Assembly: GCA_019634245.1 (NCBI GenBank) | Contig: JAHQVR010000147.1 | Span: 1 to 5,593, forward strand | Length of the DNA stretch: 5,593 nucleotides | DNA from: Gammaproteobacteria bacterium | GTDB taxonomy: Bacteria > Pseudomonadota > Gammaproteobacteria > Granulosicoccales > Granulosicoccaceae | Direction of reading: 5' to 3' | Shown: piece by piece, positions 1-5,593 of the stretch | How positions within the stretch are numbered: position 1 is the first letter of the stretch | Layout: the number at the start of each line of letters is the position of its first letter | The notes under the pieces: model-generated | Told to the model about the DNA's origin: nothing | The model's database searches: none | The model's input: the letters and a program-made list of their open reading frames with translations, nothing else | Program-made: the position numbers and the translations under genes

Positions 1-1112
1 AGTGTTGTAGCCAGTGGCGCCGGTTGGGTTTTAATGATTCGATCTTCGGGCAGGCTTTTGCTTTGCAGTGCCAGATCGTGTTTTAGACTCATAAGGTAGG
101 GATACCATTCCCGAGCCAATGGACTTTTCCACTTCCATAAACACTCTTCCAAAGCTTCGGCGGTGTTTATGGTGATATCTATGGTAGCTAGTTCAACGCG
201 GTCACCAAAAACTGGTGTATCAAAATAGTCGCCCAGTGCCCTGAAGGCTGTGGGTACCTCAAATTCCTTTAGCGTCTGTTCCCAGGCTTTGTGCATGTTG
301 TCGGATGTGTGACAAGCGCTGGCCATAGTGAGCAACAGTTGGTCGGTGTAGGGTAGGCCTGTTGGATTCAAAAGATACTCATCGATCTTGCTTCGGCCTG
401 TCCAAGGCCCAACAAACAATCGTCTTGGACAGTAGTCATTGGCATAGAAGTTATCCCATAAAATAACTCGGTGTGATTTATTTTGGGCAAGAGCTTGCAA
501 CTGCTCGACACTGGTGTCACTTACGACAATAGCATCACCGCAAAGAATCACCGGGTTTTGCACGTTCAGTGTTGCAAAAAACTCTTCTCGGTACTGATTT
601 TTATTTTTAATATCTCGGGCGTAGACTCTGGGCACCGTAAAAATGGGCTGACCTAGCTCTTTAGACAATAGGTTCACGACAGTCGCGTGGGCTTTACCTT
701 CGGTCAGTTTCTGTAAGTTCTTCGGGAATGTGTCGTCAATATCATCCCACAGTACAACAACGTGGTCAGCACCATCGCTTAGCAGTTGTTTAGCTTTAGC
801 GACTAAATGACCAAAGTCACTATCAGGTTCAAACTGATCAAAATTAAAATCCAACCCTGGTGCTATACCAGCGAGTACGGCAACACCGCTTTGTGTTGCG
901 TGAGTGCAGAAAGAATTGAATGATAGACGCCACGACTGTTCGTAGGGTGTACGCCAGTGTAAGCGGTGTAGAACATCCTCCTTAGGTGCATAGAAGTAAC
1001 TGTTCAATCCGAGTTCGCTCAGCGTTGAAATTATTTGGTGGCGCTCTGACCATCGAAGTAACTTACCGTAGTAGCCCTCAAGGTAACCGCGAATGGGAGA
1101 GTCCATTTTCAT
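1..1112 (-). CDS. GH84 beta-N-acetylglucosaminidase (O-GlcNAcase-like), C-terminus outside window
   Basis: Partial gene: 370 codons are open from an ATG at 1112 to the left edge without a stop. An in-frame TGA (1119-1121) just upstream fixes the start at this ATG or the one two codons later; a weak GAGA lies before it. The protein matches the GH84 (NAGidase) domain. It opens with GYLEGYYG (residues 9-16), then YAPKED (41-46; K44 at the conserved substrate-binding lysine). The catalytic Asp pair D123/D124 lies in LWDDID, followed by WDNFYAND (W219, N221, D226, with the same spacing as the human O-GlcNAcase sugar-binding residues), GPWTGR (235-240) and LLNP (N249). GH84 enzymes release beta-linked GlcNAc by substrate-assisted catalysis. 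There is no signal peptide, so the enzyme is probably cytoplasmic. Its position beside ampG suggests a muropeptide substrate in place of protein O-GlcNAc; that is inference. Family assignment is firm, substrate is not. Any domain after the catalytic barrel cannot be seen. Confidence 0.9.
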   Translation of the reverse strand, partial: MKMDSPIRGYLEGYYGKLLRWSERHQIISTLSELGLNSYFYAPKEDVLHRLHWRTPYEQSWRLSFNSFCTHATQSGVAVLAGIAPGLDFNFDQFEPDSDFGHLVAKAKQLLSDGADHVVVLWDDIDDTFPKNLQKLTEGKAHATVVNLLSKELGQPIFTVPRVYARDIKNKNQYREEFFATLNVQNPVILCGDAIVVSDTSVEQLQALAQNKSHRVILWDNFYANDYCPRRLFVGPWTGRSKIDEYLLNPTGLPYTDQLLLTMASACHTSDNMHKAWEQTLKEFEVPTAFRALGDYFDTPVFGDRVELATIDITINTAEALEECLWKWKSPLAREWYPYLMSLKHDLALQSKSLPEDRIIKTQPAPLATT

Positions 1113-1217
1113 AGTGTCTCAATTTCTCTGTTGAGTCTTAGGTGCTGATCAATTTTGCTACAGCGACGGGCGAGGGCCCTCAGTATACTGGGCGAAATTG
1201 AATTGTATGAGCGACTA
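1113..1217. promoter_or_regulatory. Divergent control region between the GH84 and ampG-like genes
   Basis: This 105-bp gap between divergent starts must carry promoters for both genes. On the plus strand TATACT (1184-1189) is a good -10 candidate and would place transcription start near 1196, about 20 bases before the ATG at 1218; no convincing -35 sits at normal spacing. A perfect 10-bp palindrome GAGGGCCCTC (1172-1181) lies directly upstream of that -10 and could be an operator. CTCAA/TTGAG arms (1118-1122 and 1131-1135) could form a small hairpin in the GH84 leader. No clear minus-strand -10/-35 pair was found. All site calls are by eye. Confidence 0.4.
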
Positions 1218-2606
1218 ATGAATCAGAGTAACCCATCACTGTCTGTCTATGCAGATCGGCGCATGCTCAGAATTTTCTTGCTCGGAATCATCAGCGGATT
1301 TCCTTGGATTATTATAGGAACGGCACTGACTTTATGGTTGAAAGAGGATGGATTGAGCCGCAGTACCATTGGTTTTGCGGGTCTTATCTTTGGTGTTTAC
1401 GCAATCAATTTCTGGTGGGCGCCACTAGTTGACCGAATTCGAATACCCATATTGACTGATCAGATTGGTCATCGCAAATCATGGATTTTCACTTTGCAGA
1501 CCATCATGCTGCTGTGTTTATTAGTCTGGACACAGTTAGATGCGGCCGAGAATCTCTGGATGGTGGTTGCGATCGGCTTGGTAATAGCCATATGTTCAGC
1601 CACACAAGACATCACGATTGATGCTCTCCGAATCGAACAAATACCTGCAGAGCAAAAAGCATCTATGGCAGCCGGTGCTGCAATGGCTGTAGTCGGTTGG
1701 TGGACTGGATATAAGCTAGGCGGGGCCATCATGCTTTTCGTTGCAGAGCGGTTGGAAACTTTGGGCTACACCAACTACTGGCAAATTACCTTCCTGGTTT
1801 TAGGTGTCTTAATAGTGATGTGTAACTATGCCTTAATGTTTGTTCCAGAAGTGTCTGATGTATTTCGACGAGAACAACAACGGCTCGCGCAAACTAAAGT
1901 AGCCGAAAATTTAGGAATCCCGAGCGGCAGTTTAGTCGGAACGGTCGTTAGCTGGTTTATCAGTACCATACTCGGGCCGTTGGTTAGCTTTTTTAAGAAA
2001 AATGGTTGGCAAATAGGGGCTGCGATTTTAGCGTTTGTTTTTCTGTTTAAAATTGGTGAAGCATTCATGGGTAAGATGTCTTTGGTGTTTTACAAAGAAT
2101 TGGGCTTCTCCAAATCAGACATTGCTGTTTACTCAAAAACTTTGGGATGGATCACCACAGTGGCATTCACTCTACTGGGTGGGTGGTTTGCATTTAAAGC
2201 TGGTGTTGTAAGAGCTTTGTTTGTGGCGGGTATAGCCATGGCGTGTACCAATTTGATGTTTTCACTGTTGGCTTGGGTTGGACCCTCTAAGGGGTTGTTC
2301 GCTCTAGCTGTTGTCGTCGATGATATCGCCGCGGCATTTGCCACAGTTGCGTTCGTTACGTTTATTTCTTTGTTGGTGGATCGCACCTACACGGCCACTC
2401 AATATGCCCTATTGGCATCCATCGCCACCTTTGGCCGAACTACAATGGCATCGGGATCGGGGTGGATGGTGGATAAACTCAATGGAGATTGGGGATTATT
2501 TTTTATATTTACCACTCTAATGGTAATTCCATCGTTAATCTTGTTGTGGTTTATACGAGATAAGCTTAATTTGGCTACTGCCACCGGAATAGTCGGTAAA
2601 AAATGA
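1218..2606 (+). CDS. ampG: AmpG-like muropeptide permease (MFS)
   Basis: A 462-residue, strongly hydrophobic inner-membrane protein of the major facilitator superfamily. It resembles E. coli AmpG, the proton-driven importer of GlcNAc-anhydroMurNAc-peptides, from end to end: LGIISGFP in the first membrane segment (residues 21-28), WWAPLVDR (66-73), ATQDITIDALR (128-138; E. coli has ATQDIAFDAYR), a KTLG motif (307-310) and ATQYALL (393-399; E. coli ATQFALL). An acidic pair D368-D369 lies in a late helix near the Glu-Asn of E. coli. The open frame extends upstream to a TTG at 1155, but a TATACT promoter element (1184-1189) falls inside that extension. The ATG at 1218 gives the N-terminal length usual before helix 1, so I chose it despite a weak ribosome site. 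It is divergent from the GH84 gene and ends 1 bp from the amidase stop. AmpG is the entry point for the cytoplasmic recycling enzymes encoded around it. Confidence 0.88.
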   Translation: MNQSNPSLSVYADRRMLRIFLLGIISGFPWIIIGTALTLWLKEDGLSRSTIGFAGLIFGVYAINFWWAPLVDRIRIPILTDQIGHRKSWIFTLQTIMLLCLLVWTQLDAAENLWMVVAIGLVIAICSATQDITIDALRIEQIPAEQKASMAAGAAMAVVGWWTGYKLGGAIMLFVAERLETLGYTNYWQITFLVLGVLIVMCNYALMFVPEVSDVFRREQQRLAQTKVAENLGIPSGSLVGTVVSWFISTILGPLVSFFKKNGWQIGAAILAFVFLFKIGEAFMGKMSLVFYKELGFSKSDIAVYSKTLGWITTVAFTLLGGWFAFKAGVVRALFVAGIAMACTNLMFSLLAWVGPSKGLFALAVVVDDIAAAFATVAFVTFISLLVDRTYTATQYALLASIATFGRTTMASGSGWMVDKLNGDWGLFFIFTTLMVIPSLILLWFIRDKLNLATATGIVGKK

Positions 2607-2607
2607 T

Positions 2608-3030
2608 TTATGCCAGTTTAGGTTTGTTTCTGCCGAGTGTTTGCCACCATTTTTTGGCATCAAAATTCGGGCAGGTTTTATCGGTGTAGCTAAAGTCTCT
2701 ATGCCCGACAACTTCTGCCTCAGGGTATTCAGACAACCATCGACTCAGCACCTGTTCGAGTGAATCGAACTGTTCGTCGGTAAACTGGCTTCTACCGATC
2801 AGACACACACCGAGCGTTTCTTCATTGTGTCCATACACATGGGCACCAATCCAGAAATCTGGTCGACCGTGTTCAATCTTTCCAGAGCGTTGAATGAGTC
2901 GGTGGTAACCGATACCGTGCCAGCCAAACCCTTGGTGCATGGCATGAATGTCTCGTGCTGTTAAGTTTTCTTCATCCGGGGTATCGGAGCAATGTACGAC
3001 CAAATATCGAATGTTGTTAGCATCGAGCAT
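2608..3030 (-). CDS. T7-lysozyme-like zinc N-acetylmuramoyl-L-alanine amidase (Amidase_2)
   Basis: A 140-residue protein consisting of a single Amidase_2 (PGRP/AmpD superfamily) domain, which cuts the amide bond between MurNAc and L-Ala. Zinc ligands are H13 (VVHCS), H110 (VGHRD) and C120 (KTCPNFD); the catalytic Tyr and Lys correspond to Y42 (GYH) and K118. GWHGIGYH, GVCLIG and CPNFDAKKWW align with phage T7 lysozyme, so it looks closer to that short form than to classical AmpD of about 180 residues. There is no signal peptide or membrane segment, consistent with action in the cytoplasm on imported anhydromuropeptides, as AmpD does; this role is inferred from context. Its ATG overlaps the dipeptidase stop (TAATG), with GGGG (complement of 3037-3040) six bases upstream as ribosome site, so it is probably translationally coupled as the second gene of a two-gene operon. 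A phage endolysin remnant is the alternative, but no phage genes are nearby. Confidence 0.88.
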   Translation of the reverse strand: MLDANNIRYLVVHCSDTPDEENLTARDIHAMHQGFGWHGIGYHRLIQRSGKIEHGRPDFWIGAHVYGHNEETLGVCLIGRSQFTDEQFDSLEQVLSRWLSEYPEAEVVGHRDFSYTDKTCPNFDAKKWWQTLGRNKPKLA

Positions 3031-4100
3031 TAGCTACCCCAGGTTCGCTCCAGCAAACGAATCCAATTGTGAAGGCAGAGTTTGTCCATGAGTTCGTCAT
3101 TGTAACCATGCGCGCGCATGGCTTCAGCTAATGTCGGCAAGCCGGCGGCGGATCCAATGTCTTGGGGCACGATGGCGCCATCGAAATCCGATCCAAACCC
3201 CACTCGGTCCTCACCGAGCTTTTCCATCAAATAGTCCAGCTGCGATAACACGGTGGACAATTCAGTGTCGCGCCGCATTTGGCCATCGCTGCGTAAAAAC
3301 GATGTGGCAAAGTTAACACCTACAAACCCGTTACTGCTGGCAATGGCCTCTAATTGTGCATCCGTGAGATTACGTGTGCTGGGGCAGAGTGCGTGGGCGT
3401 TTGAGTGAGAAGCGACCAACGGGGAATTGCTAAGCTGCGCGACATCCCAGAAGCCTTTTTCGTTGATGTGCGATAAGTCGATCACTACTTTTAGTTCGTT
3501 ACACCGTTTTACGAGCGCTTCACCATCAGAGCTCAGGCCAGGTCCCGTATCAGGACTTCCAGGAAACTTAAACGGCACACCGTGAGCAAACCGGGTAGGG
3601 CGGCTCCAAACAGGTCCCAGCGAACGAAGTCCGGCGGCATACAGAATATCTAAGTTGAGTAAATCTTCATCCAGACATTCAGCACCTTCCATGTGCATGA
3701 CGGCGACGGTAGAGCCTACTGACAATGCCTGATGTATTTGGGTAGCAGTGGTGCACAATTGCAGCTGTCCGTTGGACGCGTTGACGAACCGGCGTAGCAG
3801 AGCTGCTTGCCTCATAACCACTGGCAGCGCAATTTCTACCGGCATCATCGGAGGTAGTGGCAGATCAAAGGCTTTACCTTTGAGTTTAGAGAAATCGAGT
3901 CCGTCGCCATTTCCCGCTTTGGGTGAGACAAACAGCGCGAATAGACCGCCCACTAAACCACCTTCCTGCATGCGAGGTAAATCTATATGTCCTTTGCCAT
4001 TGCCAGCAACAAATGCCTGTACGGCCTCGTCAACGGAAGAGTCGTACAGCCGGGTGAGGACATCATTGTGCCCATCAAAGAAGGGTTGTTTTTGAGTCAA
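3030..4100 (-). CDS. M19 (renal/membrane dipeptidase family) peptidase, cytoplasmic
   Basis: A 356-residue metallopeptidase of the M19 family in the amidohydrolase superfamily, at usual length. Metal ligands are visible in order: H11 and D13 (DGHNDVL), bridging E138 (MHMEGAE), H211 (DLSH) and H232 (ASHSNAHA). R243 (TRN) and the acidic GSDFDG motif (D305/D307) complete the site. M19 enzymes split dipeptides and accept a D-residue at the C-terminal position. With an NlpC/P60 gene next door that should release L-Ala-D-Glu, that dipeptide is the likely substrate (inference). No signal peptide is present. The start is a TTG at 4100: an in-frame TAG lies seven codons upstream with no ATG or GTG between, the metal-binding H11 rules out a later start, and AAGGA sits six bases before the TTG. 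The residue aligning with the His of LTH in human renal dipeptidase (H152) is Trp (W165 in GPVWSRPT). First gene of an operon with the amidase. Confidence 0.9.
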   Translation of the reverse strand: MTQKQPFFDGHNDVLTRLYDSSVDEAVQAFVAGNGKGHIDLPRMQEGGLVGGLFALFVSPKAGNGDGLDFSKLKGKAFDLPLPPMMPVEIALPVVMRQAALLRRFVNASNGQLQLCTTATQIHQALSVGSTVAVMHMEGAECLDEDLLNLDILYAAGLRSLGPVWSRPTRFAHGVPFKFPGSPDTGPGLSSDGEALVKRCNELKVVIDLSHINEKGFWDVAQLSNSPLVASHSNAHALCPSTRNLTDAQLEAIASSNGFVGVNFATSFLRSDGQMRRDTELSTVLSQLDYLMEKLGEDRVGFGSDFDGAIVPQDIGSAAGLPTLAEAMRAHGYNDELMDKLCLHNWIRLLERTWGS

Positions 4101-4156
4101 TTTGAATCCTTGAGCGTGCTAGGCTTTTTATCATCATCAAGGGGATAGTAACCGAG
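4101..4156. promoter_or_regulatory. Short divergent promoter region between the M19 and NlpC/P60 genes
   Basis: Only 56 bp separate the two divergent starts, so both promoters and both ribosome sites must overlap here. On the plus strand TTGAAT (4102-4107) and TTTTAT (4126-4131), 18 bp apart, form a plausible -35/-10 pair with transcription start near 4138. AAGGGG (4139-4144) could serve as a distant ribosome site for the TTG at 4157. No equally good pair was found for the minus strand. The arrangement implies co-regulation of the dipeptidase/amidase operon and the NlpC/P60 gene. Confidence 0.35.
4107..4111 (-). promoter_or_regulatory. Ribosome binding site supporting the TTG start of the M19 dipeptidase
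   Basis: The minus strand reads AAGGA, then six bases (ttcaaa), then TTG. This near-consensus Shine-Dalgarno at good spacing is what decides the TTG at 4100 as the start, because no other start codon exists between the upstream in-frame stop and the metal-binding residues. Confidence 0.65.
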
Positions 4157-4912
4157 TTGAAGATCCATAGAATTTGTGTGTGCGCCACACGCGTTAAAGC
4201 TGAGCCGCGGGCGCAGGCTGAAACTGTCACAGAAGGGCTTTTTGGGGAGGCTGTTGAAGTTCTTGGGCACTCTACCGATTGGGCACACGTGAGATTGCTA
4301 CGAGACGGCTATAAGGGATATATTCTCGAGCGATCACTGGCGCAAAGCGATACACCAACGACCCACCTGGTGACCAATGCGTCCACCTGGGTGTTTGAGA
4401 AACCGGATATCAAATCTACCACCCTGCAACGATTGATTCTGGGCAGTGAACTCGCTTTAGTGGCTGATGATGGCGATGGATCGTTTCTGCAACTGAAGGG
4501 CGGGGGCTATCTTTGGCGTGGGCATGTAGCACCTGTTTTGCGCGTGGACAAGCGCCCGTTGAGTGAACTTGCCCTAAGCTACTATCACAATACTCCCTAT
4601 CTATGGGGAGGGCGATCGGTTGATGGTTGTGACTGCTCAGGTTTGGTGCAACAGTTGTGTCAATTGAAAGGCCTGCAGGTTCCCCGAGATAGTGGCGAAC
4701 AGGAACCTGTGGTAGGTGAGCCCGTACCCTCGCCTGAACGAACTGCCGAAGATTTGGTGTTTTGGCCAGGGCATGTGGGTGTGCTTAAATCACCTGATGT
4801 GCTGGTGCATGCGACGGCGCATTACTTAAAGGTGTGTGCTGAGCCCTTAAACGCTGTTATCGATCGGGCCGGCGAACCTAGGTCCGTTAAACGATTGACT
4901 TGGCGAACATAA
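4157..4912 (+). CDS. YkfC-like NlpC/P60 gamma-D-glutamyl-diamino-acid endopeptidase with SH3-like domains
   Basis: A 251-residue cysteine peptidase. Residues about 8-60 and 68-127 form two SH3b-like segments (for example GYKGYI at 51-56 and GGGYLWRGHV at 115-124), followed by an NlpC/P60 domain. The catalytic Cys is C160 in DGCDCSGLV, the His is H206 in PGHVGV, and the third polar residue is H218 in LVHAT. The 12-residue gap between the two His matches my recollection of YkfC. Family members with this architecture cut the gamma-D-Glu to diaminopimelate bond in peptides with a free N-terminal L-Ala; the Asp before the Cys (D159) helps recognise that terminus. There is no signal peptide, so cytoplasmic action after the amidase step is likely. 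The start is uncertain. TTG at 4157 is the first possible start after the in-frame TGA at 4103-4105; a GTG at 4178 is the alternative but would trim into the first SH3-like strand. A strong terminator follows the stop at once. Confidence 0.88.
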   Translation: MKIHRICVCATRVKAEPRAQAETVTEGLFGEAVEVLGHSTDWAHVRLLRDGYKGYILERSLAQSDTPTTHLVTNASTWVFEKPDIKSTTLQRLILGSELALVADDGDGSFLQLKGGGYLWRGHVAPVLRVDKRPLSELALSYYHNTPYLWGGRSVDGCDCSGLVQQLCQLKGLQVPRDSGEQEPVVGEPVPSPERTAEDLVFWPGHVGVLKSPDVLVHATAHYLKVCAEPLNAVIDRAGEPRSVKRLTWRT

Positions 4913-4946
4913 AAAAAGCCGACCCAAATTACTGGGCCGGCTTTTT
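4913..4946. terminator. Bidirectional intrinsic terminator
   Basis: The stem GCCGACCCA (4918-4926) pairs with TGGGCCGGC (4933-4941) with one A-C mismatch and a six-base loop AATTAC. The stem is flanked by an A run (4911-4917) and a T run (4942-4946), which extend the pairing and give a U tract in both directions. It begins immediately after the NlpC/P60 stop codon, and on the other strand lies about 80 bp past the stop of the right-hand gene, so it probably ends both converging transcripts. This is the only strong terminator seen in the window. Confidence 0.9.
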
Positions 4947-5025
4947 CCGACTCTTCCCAAAGTCTGCGACTGTCCTTCGCGCTTGGTACTGCTTATCGTC
5001 CCTAATCCTGGTTTCGGAGCATGTT

Positions 5026-5593
5026 CTACAGCTGTACCAGCTGACAGGACAGTGCGCCGCGTGAGGCTCCGGCTTCAACAAAATCCGAGCTAGTGAAGAA
5101 GTCATTGTCTTGCATACTGACATTGGATATCGTGCCGCTGTTGGAGCCGAAGCTAAATTGGATGTTGCTGCCGCTGATCCCCCAGGAGTCTATGCCCGTC
5201 ACATCCTGGTCTCCTTGTTCAAAATAAGCACCTCTACCATTGGCGCCAAAGACAAACGCAAACCCTAATTGATTTGAGTTGTAGCATTCCCAAGCGGTCA
5301 AGAATTCCTGGCCATTGTCTTCATTGGTGATTTGCACCGTGGTTGGGGTGTTTCCACCATTGCCCCCATCAGTGGAGCCACCATCGGTTGAACTGCCGGT
5401 GGTGCCGCCAGTCGAGCTACCACCTACAGGATTATTGTTAAGGTCATAGCGATCACAGCGATTGTTTTCGATGAACTCACCATCGACCTCAAAGCCCGAG
5501 CTGAAGTTGTTTTCGGTATAAAAATCGACGCTGGTGTATTCGAATGTACGGCGATCACCGTTTAACACGAATTGAACTGTCGACCCGGCGGTG
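5026..5593 (-). CDS. Hypothetical protein with Ser/Thr/Gly linker joining two small domains, N-terminus outside window
   Basis: I do not recognise this protein. The frame is open from the right edge to a TAG at 5026-5028, giving 188 visible residues. A GTG at 5568 lies in the frame, but coding continues beyond it without a stop, so the real start is probably outside the window. The visible part has an N-terminal segment rich in aromatic and acidic residues (FEYTSVDFYTE, then FEVDGEFIENNRCDRYD), a linker of about 28 residues made almost only of Ser, Thr, Gly, Asp and Asn, and a C-terminal domain of about 104 residues. That domain has alternating short hydrophobic stretches suggesting beta strands, and two Cys (in AWECY and LSCQL) that could form a disulfide. 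The composition suggests an exported or surface protein. It ends across the bidirectional terminator from the NlpC/P60 gene, and nothing ties it to peptidoglycan recycling. Confidence 0.7.
   Translation of the reverse strand, partial: TAGSTVQFVLNGDRRTFEYTSVDFYTENNFSSGFEVDGEFIENNRCDRYDLNNNPVGGSSTGGTTGSSTDGGSTDGGNGGNTPTTVQITNEDNGQEFLTAWECYNSNQLGFAFVFGANGRGAYFEQGDQDVTGIDSWGISGSNIQFSFGSNSGTISNVSMQDNDFFTSSDFVEAGASRGALSCQLVQL
5341..5424 (-). repeat. Low-complexity stretch encoding a Gly/Ser/Thr/Asp linker
   Basis: About 84 bp of imperfectly repeated codons encode runs such as GSSTGGTTGSS and two copies of STDGG. This is a flexible interdomain linker of the type found in secreted multidomain proteins. 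The repetitive DNA could vary in length between strains by slippage. Confidence 0.6.

Noticed and set aside
1120..1200. CAATTTC (1120-1126) and GAAATTG (1194-1200) as a distant inverted repeat
   Set aside because: Seven AT-rich bases 67 bp apart are readily expected by chance, and the arms are not associated with any other signal.
1155..1217. Extending the permease N-terminus to the TTG at 1155
   Set aside because: It would add 21 mostly polar residues absent from AmpG proteins and would place the TATACT promoter element and the palindrome inside the coding region.
2608..3030. Prophage lysis gene interpretation of the amidase
   Set aside because: No holin, tail, integrase or other phage genes are present, and the gene is coupled by TAATG to a dipeptidase inside a recycling cluster.
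3748..4095. A 115-codon open frame on the plus strand opposite the dipeptidase
   Set aside because: It is antisense to a well-supported M19 gene with conserved metal ligands, and its translation shows no recognisable domain; it is a shadow frame.
4929..5123. A 64-codon minus-strand frame across the terminator and the end of the right-hand gene
   Set aside because: It overlaps the hairpin terminator and the real reading frame in another phase, and its translation has no domain-like pattern.

Overview
The window reads as a compact bacterial locus for taking apart recycled cell-wall (peptidoglycan) fragments, most likely from a marine-type gammaproteobacterium. The taxonomic guess is inference. 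It rests on roughly balanced base composition, an AmpG-type muropeptide permease that resembles the E. coli protein along its length, and a neighbouring protein with the Ser/Thr/Gly linker common in secreted proteins of Cellvibrio-like bacteria. No rRNA, tRNA, mobile element, CRISPR array or origin is visible.

Layout, left to right. A minus-strand gene that leaves the window at base 1 encodes a signal-less GH84 beta-N-acetylglucosaminidase (start at 1112). It is divergent from a plus-strand ampG-like permease gene (1218-2606) across a 105-bp control region. The permease gene meets, tail to tail and 1 bp apart, a minus-strand pair: an M19 (renal-dipeptidase family) peptidase (4100-3030) followed, through a TAATG stop/start overlap, by a short T7-lysozyme-like zinc amidase (3030-2608). 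Divergent from that pair, across only 56 bp, lies a plus-strand YkfC-like NlpC/P60 peptidase with SH3-like N-terminal domains (4157-4912). Both genes facing that 56-bp gap appear to start with TTG. A strong bidirectional hairpin terminator (4913-4946) closes the cluster. Beyond it is the 3' part of an unrelated minus-strand gene of unknown function, which runs off the right edge.

How the genes fit together (inference from known families). AmpG imports GlcNAc-anhydroMurNAc-peptides. The GH84 enzyme could remove GlcNAc, the job NagZ (GH3) does in model bacteria. The amidase would separate anhydroMurNAc from the stem peptide, as AmpD does. The NlpC/P60 enzyme would cut gamma-D-Glu from the diamino acid in peptides with a free N-terminal L-Ala. 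The M19 enzyme would split the remaining L-Ala-D-Glu. None of the four hydrolases with a visible N-terminus shows a signal peptide, which fits a cytoplasmic pathway downstream of AmpG. The most notable point is a GH84 enzyme, better known as O-GlcNAcase or hyaluronidase-type, where a NagZ would be expected, together with an M19 dipeptidase as the apparent terminal step.
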